Of a DNA stretch of 64,000 nucleotides, positions 42,708 through 50,894 are shown piece after piece. The stretch spans positions 1,798,001 to 1,862,000 of the forward strand of contig NZ_AP025281.1 in assembly GCF_024347195.1 (NCBI RefSeq), written 5' to 3'. How positions within the stretch are numbered: the first letter of the stretch is position 1; every line of letters begins with the position of its first letter. Under the pieces are notes generated by a model, which was given only the letters and a program-made list of their open reading frames with translations, did no database searches and was not told the origin of the DNA. Both the position numbers and the translations under genes were made by a program. Source of the stretch: Aliamphritea hakodatensis (GTDB lineage Bacteria > Pseudomonadota > Gammaproteobacteria > Pseudomonadales > Balneatricaceae).

Positions 42708-44474
42708 ATGTCGATGACGCGACGGGAGTTCGCGCAGTTACTGGGGCTGGCCGGCGCCGCAGGATTACTGCCGTTACAGGGATTTGCAGCAAAGAAGCAA
42801 CCAGCAGATATGTACGAACTGGCTAACTTTGGCAATGTTCGGTTGCTGCACATGACGGATTGTCATGCCCAGTTACAGCCGGTGTATTTCCGTGAACCAA
42901 ATGTCAATCTGGGCGTGGGGAATGCCTGGGGCAAAGCCCCGCATCTGGTAGGGAATCATTTACTGGAGCATTTCTCTGTACGTCCGGGCACCCTGGAAGC
43001 GCATGCCTTCAGCTGTCTGAATTTTCAGCAGGATGCCGGCCGTTACGGGAAGGTCGGTGGCTTTGCCCATATCCGCACCTTAGTTGAACGGTTGCGGCAA
43101 AGCTATGGCAGTGAACATACGCTGCTGCTGGATGGAGGGGATACCTGGCAGGGATCCGGAACGGCATACAAAACCCGTGGCATGGATATGGTGAAAGCCG
43201 CTAACCTGCTGGGGGTGGATGTGATGACCGGTCACTGGGAATTCACCTATCATCAGCAGGAAATACTGCAAAATATTGCAGCGTTTAAGGGTGAGTTTCT
43301 GGCGCAGAATGTATTCATTACTGAAGATGCGCTGTTTGAAGGCGCTGACGAATATGTCTTTGATGAAGACAGTGGCCGGGTATTCAAACCTTATACAATC
43401 CGTGAAATGGGCGGTGCCCGTATCGTGGTTATCGGCCAGTGTTTTCCGCGCACCAAGATAGCGAATCCGGCCCGTTTCATTCCTGACTGGACCTTTGATA
43501 TCTATGATGAAAATCTTCAGGCGCTGGTAGACGAAGTCCGTGAGACAGAATCAGTGGATGCGGTCATTCTGCTTTCCCATAACGGCATGGATGTGGATCT
43601 GGAACTGGCCCGGCGGGTCAGTGGTATTAATGTCATTCTTGGCGGGCACACACATGATGGTATGCCGGCTCCTTCACTGGTTAAGAATAACGGTGGCCAG
43701 ACACTGGTTTGCAATGTCGGTTCTAACGGAAAATTCATTGGTGTGATGGATCTGGATATCCGCAACGGTAAAGTTCAGGATTACCGCTACCGTCTGTTAC
43801 CGGTTTTTTCCGAGCTGCTGCCTGCGGATGCTGAAATGAAGCAGTTGATCACAGATATCCGGGCACCACATCTTGACTGGTTACAGGAAGAGCTGGCGGT
43901 CGCTGATGAACTGATGTTCCGTCGCGGTAACTTCAATGGCACCTTTGATCAGCTGATCTGTGATGCTTTAAGAGAACGGCAGGGCGCTCAGATCTCCCTG
44001 TCTCCCGGATTCCGCTGGGGAACAACTGTCCTGCAGGGGCAGATGGTAACCATGGAGCATGTACTGGATCAAACCTGCCTGACCTATCCGGAAACCTATG
44101 TGCGTGAAATGACCGGGGAAGCGCTGAAGCTGATTCTTGAGGATGTGGCAGATAACCTGTTTAATCCGAATCCGTATCTGCAGTCCGGTGGTGATATGGT
44201 CAGGGTTGGTGGCTTTGATTATGTCTGCGATCCGCTGGCATCAATTGGCAACCGGGTATCACAGATGACACTGGATGACGGTACCCTTATCGAAGCCGGT
44301 AAAACCTATAAGGTCGCCGGGTGGGCAACGGTGGGTGCCCGTTCCGAAGGCGCTGATATCTGGGATGTGGTGGCTGATTATCTGCGGGATCACCAGACCG
44401 CCCGCATCAGTAAGCTGAATACGCCTAAGTTGCTTAACGTGAAAGGCAATCCGGGAATTGTTGATTACAGCTAA
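42708..44474 (+). CDS. soxB: SoxB, thiosulfohydrolase
   Basis: The 588-residue periplasmic enzyme releases sulfate from the thiosulfonate group on SoxY. It has a Tat signal (TRREFAQLLGLAGAAGL) and the metallophosphatase/5'-nucleotidase fold. Di-manganese ligands are visible as D51 and H53 (MTDCHAQ), D145 (GGDTWQG), H176 (GHWEFTY) and GGHTHDG. The ATG at 42708 was chosen because the longer frame from 42519 runs through soxK and the terminator. It lies only 20 bases after an intrinsic terminator, so its level may differ from that of soxXYZAK. No soxCD is in the window, which suggests incomplete Sox oxidation unless soxCD lies elsewhere. Confidence 0.94.
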   Translation: MSMTRREFAQLLGLAGAAGLLPLQGFAAKKQPADMYELANFGNVRLLHMTDCHAQLQPVYFREPNVNLGVGNAWGKAPHLVGNHLLEHFSVRPGTLEAHAFSCLNFQQDAGRYGKVGGFAHIRTLVERLRQSYGSEHTLLLDGGDTWQGSGTAYKTRGMDMVKAANLLGVDVMTGHWEFTYHQQEILQNIAAFKGEFLAQNVFITEDALFEGADEYVFDEDSGRVFKPYTIREMGGARIVVIGQCFPRTKIANPARFIPDWTFDIYDENLQALVDEVRETESVDAVILLSHNGMDVDLELARRVSGINVILGGHTHDGMPAPSLVKNNGGQTLVCNVGSNGKFIGVMDLDIRNGKVQDYRYRLLPVFSELLPADAEMKQLITDIRAPHLDWLQEELAVADELMFRRGNFNGTFDQLICDALRERQGAQISLSPGFRWGTTVLQGQMVTMEHVLDQTCLTYPETYVREMTGEALKLILEDVADNLFNPNPYLQSGGDMVRVGGFDYVCDPLASIGNRVSQMTLDDGTLIEAGKTYKVAGWATVGARSEGADIWDVVADYLRDHQTARISKLNTPKLLNVKGNPGIVDYS

Positions 44475-44498
44475 AGGTTACTGATGCTGATATACATT

Positions 44499-44524
44499 AA
44501 ACCGGCCCCGTGCCGGTTTGTTTG
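44499..44524 (+). terminator. Terminator after soxB
   Basis: AAACCGGC and GCCGGTTT form an 8-bp stem with a short loop, followed by GTTTGTT, 25 bases after the soxB stop. Confidence 0.7.
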
Positions 44525-44615
44525 TTCCGGGCCGGCGGTTGGCGGCGGCAGTTGAGTTGTTTAGAATGATCCCGCGTTACGGTAATTTTATGATTTCTCC
44601 AGAGGCTTTATTTTT

Positions 44616-45350
44616 ATGAAGTATCAGCATCTTTTATGTGGTCTGGCATTTGCCATGGTCCTGACCGGCTGTAACGGGGCAAATGTGCAACCAGATGCCG
44701 GGGCTCAGGAAGGGCTGTCTGCGGGTGCTGAATCTCCGGCGGGTACAGCGGCACCGGTATCACAACCTGTATCTGCGCCTCCTGCAAATGTAACACCAGC
44801 GCAGATGCAAGCACTGGAAAATATTAACAGCCGCATAACCCTGCTACAGGAACAGGTGCTGCAGCTTAAAGTTCAGAACGGTGCGCTGGCGGAACGCAGT
44901 CAGTTGCTGCTGACACAGTTTCAGGTACTGGCGCAGGATGTGAAGATGAATAACCGTGGCCAGGGCCGACAGCAGAATTCAGCGGGGCAGCAAGCACAGT
45001 CTGTCGCCGGAACTGACCAACTGATTCGTCGCCTTGATCAGCAACTGATGGAGTTGGAACAGTTATCGCCGGCGCTGGGGGGCGGAAATGCCTTTCGTTT
45101 GTCGACCACGTACACCGCCAAGCGGCAATGGATTCTGGTGCGCTATAACCGGTTAACCGGTGAAAGCTGGATCTCTGAAGGTGGTAGCTGGTTGCCACTG
45201 GGGGATGATTATGATCTGCCAATTTCTGAATATGAGATTCAGATCACCAGCGCAGCCAGTGACGCAAAAGGCTATGTGGCCGCCCGGATTGATAATAACA
45301 CCGGCGATACCTGGTGGCTGAATGATCAGCAGTGGGTGCCGTACGAATAA
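44616..45350 (+). CDS. Predicted lipoprotein with coiled-coil region
   Basis: The 244-residue protein has a lipoprotein signal with lipobox LTGC (MKYQHLLCGLAFAMVLTGCN). A low-complexity Ala/Gly/Pro/Gln linker follows (about 20-65), then a predicted coiled coil (NSRITLLQEQVLQLKVQ, about 70-105). The C-terminal domain is rich in Trp (TAKRQWILVRYNRLTGESW, GDTWWLNDQQWVPYE). I do not recognise the family. The C-terminal pattern of repeated W-x-x-x-(G/N)xTG(E/D)(S/T)W resembles small repeat modules, but no function can be named. Its stop overlaps the epmC start (TAATG), so the two are probably one transcript. Confidence 0.75.
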   Translation: MKYQHLLCGLAFAMVLTGCNGANVQPDAGAQEGLSAGAESPAGTAAPVSQPVSAPPANVTPAQMQALENINSRITLLQEQVLQLKVQNGALAERSQLLLTQFQVLAQDVKMNNRGQGRQQNSAGQQAQSVAGTDQLIRRLDQQLMELEQLSPALGGGNAFRLSTTYTAKRQWILVRYNRLTGESWISEGGSWLPLGDDYDLPISEYEIQITSAASDAKGYVAARIDNNTGDTWWLNDQQWVPYE

Positions 45351-45955
45351 TGTCAGATATGAATGTTTCGCTGCCGGCCGCGGCAGATCTGTCAGTGCTG
45401 CAACAGTTACATGCACCTTCTGTGCCTCTGGATGAGAGTGTTGAACGCCTGGTGAATGTTTTTAATGCCTGCTTTGCCATCAGTCATAACACGATTCTGG
45501 TCAGCGGTGATGATGAGCCGGTGTATCTGCCGGCGGATGAAACATGTGAGTACCACCGGATCATTTTTGCCCATGGATTTTTTGCCAGCGCATTACATGA
45601 AATCAGCCACTGGTGTGTTGCCGGGCCCCGGCGCTGGTTACTTGAAGATTTTGGTTATTGGTATAAGCCGGACGGCCGCAGTGCAGAAGAGCAGGCCGAG
45701 TTCGAACGGGTTGAAGTAAAACCGCAGGCATATGAATGGTTGTTCAGCCATGCATCTGGCCGAAAGTTTCATTTCAGTGCGGATAACCTGGCCAGTGATA
45801 TTGGCGCCAGTGAAAGTTTTAAAAACAATGTTGTTGCGCAGATTCAGTCGTTTTTGCAGCAGGGGCTGCCATCACGGCCGGCAATGTTAATGGTGGCACT
45901 GCGCAAAGAGTTTGGCAGTGAATTACCTCAGTCAGGGCATTTTTCCCTGAATTAA
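45350..45955 (+). CDS. epmC: Elongation factor P hydroxylase EpmC (YfcM)
   Basis: The protein of about 201 residues has the EpmC motif FASALHEISHWCVAGPRRW, with the HExxH-like metal site, followed by LLEDFGYWYKPDGRSAEEQ and VEVKPQAYEW. EpmC hydroxylates the modified lysine of elongation factor P after EpmA and EpmB have acted; neither of those is in the window. The start at 45350 overlaps the previous stop by one base; the in-frame ATG at 45332 lies inside the lipoprotein gene and is less likely. A strong shared terminator follows at 45958. Confidence 0.88.
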   Translation: MSDMNVSLPAAADLSVLQQLHAPSVPLDESVERLVNVFNACFAISHNTILVSGDDEPVYLPADETCEYHRIIFAHGFFASALHEISHWCVAGPRRWLLEDFGYWYKPDGRSAEEQAEFERVEVKPQAYEWLFSHASGRKFHFSADNLASDIGASESFKNNVVAQIQSFLQQGLPSRPAMLMVALRKEFGSELPQSGHFSLN

Positions 45956-45957
45956 AA

Positions 45958-45987
45958 AAGGCTGATACGGGTTGCCGTATCAGCCTT
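45958..45987 (-). terminator. Terminator between convergent epmC and pcuC-like genes
   Basis: AAGGCTGATACGG and CCGTATCAGCCTT form a perfect 13-bp stem with loop GTTG. On the minus strand it is followed by T6, so it best serves the PCu(A)C gene; it may also stop epmC transcripts. Confidence 0.85.
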
Positions 45988-46004
45988 CAGCCGTTCTTTT
46001 GCAA

Positions 46005-46487
46005 TCAGTGGGTGTGTTTTGTGCCCATGGCAGACATCACCGATTTAACAGGTACTGTCAGTGCCTGTTTGCTGCCGTCATCAAATTCCAGCGTCAGATC
46101 TATGGTGTCACCCTCGGCCAGTGCTTTTTTCAGGCCAATCAGCATAATGTGATGGCCGCCGGGCTTCAGTACAACCCGTTCTTTAGCAAACATTGTGATC
46201 TGAGGGATCTGGCGCATCTGCATTTCACCGTTTTCCCCGTGTTTATGAGTATGCATTTCCACTTTCTCTGCAACGGAGCTGTCCGCTCTGATCAGTGCAA
46301 CCTGTTGTTTACCTGTATTGTTCAGGTCCATGAATGCGGCACTGTTCATCTGTCCCGGTGGCACTGCACGGGCGTATGGGTGGTCAACTTCAACTTCGGC
46401 AAGTACTGAACCGCTGACGGTCAGCCCGCCTAACAGTAATCCGGTGGTTAACAGACGCTTGAGTGACTGGGGAAATAACTGGCGCAT
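46005..46487 (-). CDS. PCu(A)C-type periplasmic copper chaperone
   Basis: The 160-residue protein has an N-terminal signal region (LLLGGLTVSGSVLA) and the DUF461/PCu(A)C fold. The copper-binding elements are a Met/His-rich segment (VEMHTHKHGENGEMQM) and GGHHIMLIGLK, consistent with the H(M)x10Mx21HxM signature. A further His-rich tail (TKHTH) is present. PCu(A)C hands copper to the CuA site of cytochrome oxidase together with Sco proteins. It is the last gene of a minus-strand trio with sco, 59 bases downstream of it. Confidence 0.9.
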   Translation of the reverse strand: MRQLFPQSLKRLLTTGLLLGGLTVSGSVLAEVEVDHPYARAVPPGQMNSAAFMDLNNTGKQQVALIRADSSVAEKVEMHTHKHGENGEMQMRQIPQITMFAKERVVLKPGGHHIMLIGLKKALAEGDTIDLTLEFDDGSKQALTVPVKSVMSAMGTKHTH

Positions 46488-46546
46488 ACGGGTTCCTTTT
46501 ATGCAATGTGTACTGATGCGGTTTATGTGCGGTAAATGCTTAAATA

Positions 46547-47149
46547 TCAGCCTTTGGCCAGCAGCTCGCGAATGGCAGCAGCTACCCCGTCCGGCGGTGT
46601 GCCGTGGGGCAGGGCTTTGCTGAACTGGCCCTGCTGGTCAATCAGGTAGGTACGGGATGAGTGATCCACGGCATAACCCATGGCAGAATCGCCCATATCG
46701 ACAATCTTATAGAAGGCACCATAGCGTTTAACAATGTCGTCGATGGCGCTTCGCTCTCCCGTCAGACCGACCATGGTCGGAAAGAAAAAGTTGCTGTACT
46801 GGGCCAGTTTCTGCGGCGTATCCCGCTCAGGGTCGACGCTGATAAATACGGGCTGTACGCCGGCGGCTTCTTCCGGGGCAAGATTTTTCAGCGCCTGGGA
46901 CATAATTGCCAGAGAGGTGGGGCATACATCCGGGCAGGATGCATAGCCAATGTACATAGCCACGACTTTACCGCGGTAATCAGACAGAGACACCGGGCCG
47001 GCCGCAGACTGCAAAGTAAAGTCACCGCCTAACTGATTCAGGCCGTTATTGGCGGATTTTTTCGGCGACATGTATAGCGCGACTGCCAGTCCGGTCAGCA
47101 GACACAGTGTCAGAATTAACAGGTTTCGCAGGGTAGAAAATGACGTCAT
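46547..47149 (-). CDS. Sco1/SenC family copper-delivery thioredoxin-like protein
   Basis: The 200-residue membrane-anchored protein has an N-terminal helix (LLILTLCLLTGLAVALYM). The Sco copper site is C72-PDV-C76 (YASCPDVCPTS) and His163 (AVDHSSRTY). ISVDPERDTP is a strong family motif. Sco proteins metallate or reduce CuA of cytochrome c oxidase. Its start overlaps the stop of the upstream membrane protein gene by one base. With PCu(A)C downstream this is a copper insertion cluster, although no cox genes are in the window. Confidence 0.93.
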   Translation of the reverse strand: MTSFSTLRNLLILTLCLLTGLAVALYMSPKKSANNGLNQLGGDFTLQSAAGPVSLSDYRGKVVAMYIGYASCPDVCPTSLAIMSQALKNLAPEEAAGVQPVFISVDPERDTPQKLAQYSNFFFPTMVGLTGERSAIDDIVKRYGAFYKIVDMGDSAMGYAVDHSSRTYLIDQQGQFSKALPHGTPPDGVAAAIRELLAKG

Positions 47150-47637
47150 TATTTTGCCTTAAATCCGAACCGGGTGGTTACTTTACCTTGTGGCGTATCC
47201 ATCAGTACAGTCGCCTCCCATTGCATTTCTCCTGTGGTACAGGCACCGAGTATTGCCTGGCCACGGAACAGTCCTGACTGGTTGTCAGCCGGTGAAAATA
47301 GTGTCTGGTTCGGTCCCATAAACATATCAACACCCTGCAAATCCAGCAGTACATTACTGGATTCTATACCTTCTACCTTAACCTGCCAGTCGGTGGGTTG
47401 CAGCGACGATACCTTACCGGAAACCGGTTCCAGCGTAATGCTGAAGCCATCGCCCTGTGCGGTACAGGCGGACTGAGCAACATCGCAATTGGCTGCTCTG
47501 AGTTCTGTTTCTGCTGGTTCCAGCAGGTTAAAGCGTTCGGCAAACAGCCATAAAACAGCCAGCGCTGCGATCAGCAGTAATGTGCTGAGTAAAGACAACA
47601 GAGATTTCTTGCCGGAAGGCAGGGTATTACTGGTCAT
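47149..47637 (-). CDS. Membrane-anchored periplasmic protein of the Sco/PCu(A)C cluster
   Basis: The 162-residue protein has one N-terminal transmembrane helix (LLSLLSTLLLIAALAVLWLF). The periplasmic domain has three Cys (ANCDVAQSACTA and LGACTTGEM) and a conserved-looking DMFMGPNQTLF. I do not recognise a named family; it behaves like the FixH-like or cytochrome-oxidase-assembly small proteins that accompany Sco genes. It is the first gene of the trio, divergent from dgt. A role in copper transfer is inferred only from context and from its Cys and Met residues. Confidence 0.75.
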   Translation of the reverse strand: MTSNTLPSGKKSLLSLLSTLLLIAALAVLWLFAERFNLLEPAETELRAANCDVAQSACTAQGDGFSITLEPVSGKVSSLQPTDWQVKVEGIESSNVLLDLQGVDMFMGPNQTLFSPADNQSGLFRGQAILGACTTGEMQWEATVLMDTPQGKVTTRFGFKAK

Positions 47638-47796
47638 GGGATTACATCTAATATTCAGAATATGCCTTTATTATCCTTATAAATCTGTCAGATAGCTATG
47701 TGGCAGATTGTCGCAAGGTTGCCATGGTTGCATTTGGCAGGTGACTTGGCTACCGTCAGAATGACATCAGCACACCTGTACACAAGGAAATCATGC

Positions 47797-49131
47797 ATGG
47801 TTATGCAATGGGATCGGTTACTGACAACGAAGCGGTACGGCCACGAACAGGTTACTCCGGAAGAAATCGGCCGGAGCCACTTTCATAAGGACCATGACCG
47901 TATCATCTTCTCCAGCGCATTCCGCCGGCTGGGGCGAAAAACCCAGGTACACCCTCTGGCCCTGAATGATCATATCCATACCCGGCTGACTCACAGTATT
48001 GAAGTGGGCAGTGTTGGCCGCAGTCTGGGTATTCGTGTTGGTGAACTATTACAGAATGAATTACCGCACTGGGTCTCTGCCTATGATCTGGGGACTATCG
48101 TACAGTCAGCCTGTCTGGCCCATGATATCGGCAATCCGCCGTTTGGCCATGCCGGTGAATATGCCATCCGGGACTGGTTTAAACATAAGGCAGGTGCTCA
48201 GTTGTTAGAAGGTGTATCTGATCTGCAGAGTAAAGACCTGGAAACCTTTGAAGGCAACGCACAGGGCTTTCGGGTGGTAACCCGCATTGAAAATCATCTC
48301 TTTAACGGTGGCCTGCGTCTGACATTCCCGACGCTTGGAACCTTGCTGAAATATCCCTGGACCGTTGAGAATGCCAGCCCTAAAGGTAAATTCAGCTGTT
48401 TTCTGACGGAACTGGAAATTATGACCAGCCTGAGTAAAGAACTTGATCTGGTACAGTTAGGTGAAAACCACTGGTGCCGGCACCCCCTGACCTATCTGAT
48501 GGAAGCCGCGGATGATATCTGCTACGCCATTCTCGATCTGGAAGATGCCATAGAGCTTAATATTTTAGGCTTCGATGATATAAAGCCAATCCTGCTTCAG
48601 CTGTGTGGTGACCTTGAATATGACGATGCAATATTTGCGACCCAGGCGTCTGCCCGCCGCAAGATTTCAGCACTGCGGGGTAAAGCCATGGAGAACATGG
48701 TGGAGTCAACCGTACAGGCCTATATGGAGAATCTGCCGCAGATTATGAACGGTGAATACCGGGGAGAACTGCTCAGTGACGGCAGTGCTGATGTCCGTGA
48801 CGGATTACAGAAAGCAAAAGCCATGGCCCGCAACCGGGTATTTCCGGATAACCGTAAGGCTGAGCTGGAAGTGGGGGCCTACAGCACGCTGGGAACACTG
48901 TTAGATGCATTCTGTGCCGCGGCCCACGAACTGCACTGTGGTGGCCATGAGAATCTCAGTTATCGCAGTCAGAAAATTATCAGCCTGATGGGGATTCACA
49001 GCCCTCAGCCCGAGTGGGAATTGTACCCTTCCTATATGCGGGTACTCGATTTCATCGGCGGGATGACTGATAATTACGCCGCGTATCTGGCCCGGCAAAT
49101 TGGTGGAATGGTGAATTCCCGTCCGGGCTGA
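47797..49131 (+). CDS. dgt: Deoxyguanosinetriphosphate triphosphohydrolase (dGTPase)
   Basis: The 444-residue HD-domain enzyme hydrolyses dGTP to deoxyguanosine and triphosphate. The metal site is visible as H66 (LTHSIEVGSVG) and H109-D110 (LAHDIGNPPFGHAGE). DHDRIIFSSAFRRLGRKTQV is the usual N-terminal family motif, and LMEAADDICYAILDLEDA carries the further conserved Asp. AAGGAA lies seven bases before the ATG at 47797 (MVMQWDRLL), which matches the usual dGTPase start; upstream in-frame codons from 47698 are unlike the family. It is followed by yciH after 26 bases. Confidence 0.92.
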   Translation: MVMQWDRLLTTKRYGHEQVTPEEIGRSHFHKDHDRIIFSSAFRRLGRKTQVHPLALNDHIHTRLTHSIEVGSVGRSLGIRVGELLQNELPHWVSAYDLGTIVQSACLAHDIGNPPFGHAGEYAIRDWFKHKAGAQLLEGVSDLQSKDLETFEGNAQGFRVVTRIENHLFNGGLRLTFPTLGTLLKYPWTVENASPKGKFSCFLTELEIMTSLSKELDLVQLGENHWCRHPLTYLMEAADDICYAILDLEDAIELNILGFDDIKPILLQLCGDLEYDDAIFATQASARRKISALRGKAMENMVESTVQAYMENLPQIMNGEYRGELLSDGSADVRDGLQKAKAMARNRVFPDNRKAELEVGAYSTLGTLLDAFCAAAHELHCGGHENLSYRSQKIISLMGIHSPQPEWELYPSYMRVLDFIGGMTDNYAAYLARQIGGMVNSRPG

Positions 49132-49157
49132 GTTTTATAATTCTGGAGTATTGAACA

Positions 49158-49529
49158 GTGTCCATGCGTGATCAGTTAAGTGGGTTGGTATTTTCAACTG
49201 AGAAAGGGCAGATGTGCCCGGGATGCCAGCAAGCGCTGGACGAGTGTGCCTGTGATACGCTGGCTGAAGAACAGCGCCTGGAACAGTTGGATGGAATCGT
49301 ACGTATCCGCCGTGAAACAGCGGGCCGTAAAGGTAAGGGCGTTACCACAGTTTCCGGCGTGCCGCTGGCGGAAAAACAGCTCAAGCAGCTGGCGAAAAAG
49401 TTAAAGCAGCAGTGTGGTACCGGCGGCTCGGTAAAAGAAGGTGTCATTGAAATTCAGGGTGATCACCGGGACACCTTAAAGCTGGCGCTGGAAAAGCAGG
49501 GCTATACCGTTAAACTGGCCGGTGGTTAA
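49158..49529 (+). CDS. yciH: SUI1/eIF1-family translation factor YciH
   Basis: The 123-residue protein has an N-terminal Cys-containing segment (MCPGCQQALDECACD), then the SUI1 domain: VRIRRETAGRKGKGVTTVSG, LKQLAKKLKQQCGTGG and IEIQGDHRDTLKLALEKQGY. YciH is the bacterial eIF1 homologue, thought to tune initiation fidelity. A GTG start at 49158 fits GGAG ten bases upstream; the ATG at 49164 is an alternative. It is probably co-transcribed with dgt. Confidence 0.9.
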   Translation: MSMRDQLSGLVFSTEKGQMCPGCQQALDECACDTLAEEQRLEQLDGIVRIRRETAGRKGKGVTTVSGVPLAEKQLKQLAKKLKQQCGTGGSVKEGVIEIQGDHRDTLKLALEKQGYTVKLAGG

Positions 49530-49554
49530 AGCAGAGCAAACAGGAGAACAGGCA

Positions 49555-49668
49555 ATGAAAAAGAGTAAGCGCATTTGTACTACCTGTCTGATGTTACGCT
49601 TCATGTTGGTGTTTCTGGCGTGTGTGGGCGTTTTCCTGCTGAACGGTATTTATCAGTTCTGGGGATGA
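49555..49668 (+). CDS. Small membrane protein with a Cys-x-x-Cys motif, 37 residues
   Basis: The ORF MKKSKRICTTCLMLRFMLVF continues LACVGVFLLNGIYQFWG and stops. It has a basic N-terminus, a CTTC motif and one hydrophobic helix (about 13-33). AGGAG precedes the ATG by eight bases, it lies 25 bases after yciH, and a strong terminator follows 26 bases later. These features support a real small gene at the end of the dgt-yciH transcript. No family is recognised. Confidence 0.6.
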   Translation: MKKSKRICTTCLMLRFMLVFLACVGVFLLNGIYQFWG

Positions 49669-49694
49669 CCCCTTCGTTTCTCTGCCGTTATATA

Positions 49695-49728
49695 AAAACG
49701 CCCTGCAATTGCAGGGCGTTTTGTTTTG
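49695..49728. terminator. Bidirectional intrinsic terminator
   Basis: AAAACGCCCTGCAA and TTGCAGGGCGTTTT form a perfect 14-bp palindrome with A and T runs at its ends. It serves the dgt-yciH-small ORF transcript on the plus strand and the MetF-like gene on the minus strand. Confidence 0.9.
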
Positions 49729-49730
49729 CA

Positions 49731-50723
49731 TCAGGCAATATTGGCCAATGGTGGCGTATCGAAATCCTGCAAATGCTGCTCAGCCAGATTCAGTTCCAGC
49801 GTTGCCTTCAGTAATTTGAATAAGCGGATGGTGCCGTCAATTTCTTCTTTGCGGTTTGTCAGGCTCTCAATGTTCAGCCCTAAAGGGATCCCCAGTTCCG
49901 CGCAGGCGTCAATGATCCGTTGCAGGTTATTGCGGCATACCCGGATAGATTCGGCCAGCGGGTTTGTGGCCCCGAGAATTTTGCTGCGGGTTGCATCAGG
50001 GACGGAAATGCCAAGCCACTGCATAAAGTCCAGCGTCTTTTCACTGCCACAGGGGCTGAAGGTCAGGACCAGGCGTTTGGGCTGCAGGTTCTGGCGGCGG
50101 CATTCAGCGGCATAATCCTTACATAACTGAATGGTGGCTTCAGGATTGTAAACCGCCTGGGTAATAAAGTAGTCACAGCCCTGACGGGTCTTTTCGATCA
50201 GCCGCAAATGTTCATTAGCTTTGCTGGCATGCCGCTCCGCGATGGCTACGCCGCCAAGGTGAAAATCCAGCGGGTGCTGTTTTAAGGCATCGTAGGCTGC
50301 CGGCAGAGGAAAATTACTGCCCTGACTGGTGGCCGGGCTGCCGACCAGTACCAGGTCACGCACGCCGTTTGGACTCCACGCCTTATCCAGCCACTGATCA
50401 AACTCCAGACGGTTTTCTTCAGCGGCGCTTTTATAGGTGATTACCGGCAGACCTGACGTTGTACGCAGCAGAGCTGAATATTCCCGGGAGTCGTGGGTCT
50501 GGCAGAAAGGGAATGGCCTTGGTTCAGGGTTTCGGGAGGTTTCATCCTGAATGTCATAGACCACCAGACCGTCATATTCGATGTTTTCCAGGCGCTTAAC
50601 CAGCTTGGCGGCAATGGTCTGCATCTCTGACATCGCAACCGTACGCTTGGGTGGCGTGGTGCCGATGAAGTACACTCCACGGCCTGGATCGCTGAATTTT
50701 GTCTTAAGAGATGATTCGAACAT
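49731..50723 (-). CDS. Methylenetetrahydrofolate reductase-like (MetF-fold) protein, catalytic acids replaced
   Basis: The 330-residue protein aligns by eye along the MetF TIM barrel: TPPKRT near the start, VRDLVLVGSPATSQG, GVAIAERHASKANEHLRLIE and CDYFITQAVYNPE. MetF reduces 5,10-methylene-THF using FAD. In E. coli MetF the catalytic Glu28 sits in FEFFPP and Asp120 in RGD. Here these read YFIGTTPP and VGSPA, so both acids appear lost. It may therefore carry out another folate or one-carbon reaction, or act as a folate-binding protein. It is a lone minus-strand gene, divergent from the DUF1285 gene and sharing a terminator with the dgt transcript. Confidence 0.75.
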   Translation of the reverse strand: MFESSLKTKFSDPGRGVYFIGTTPPKRTVAMSEMQTIAAKLVKRLENIEYDGLVVYDIQDETSRNPEPRPFPFCQTHDSREYSALLRTTSGLPVITYKSAAEENRLEFDQWLDKAWSPNGVRDLVLVGSPATSQGSNFPLPAAYDALKQHPLDFHLGGVAIAERHASKANEHLRLIEKTRQGCDYFITQAVYNPEATIQLCKDYAAECRRQNLQPKRLVLTFSPCGSEKTLDFMQWLGISVPDATRSKILGATNPLAESIRVCRNNLQRIIDACAELGIPLGLNIESLTNRKEEIDGTIRLFKLLKATLELNLAEQHLQDFDTPPLANIA

Positions 50724-50894
50724 GATAGTTTCCGCTATGCTTTATTTAACTGCGGACAAGTTTAACAATGAACACAATTCATGTATTTAGTAAAATGCTT
50801 GAAATTATTTTGATTAAAAATGAATGCTGTTAATGTAACTTGGCAAAAAAATTATAAGCCTGCCTGATCGCAGGGCTGTTTCAGGAAATTCCCC

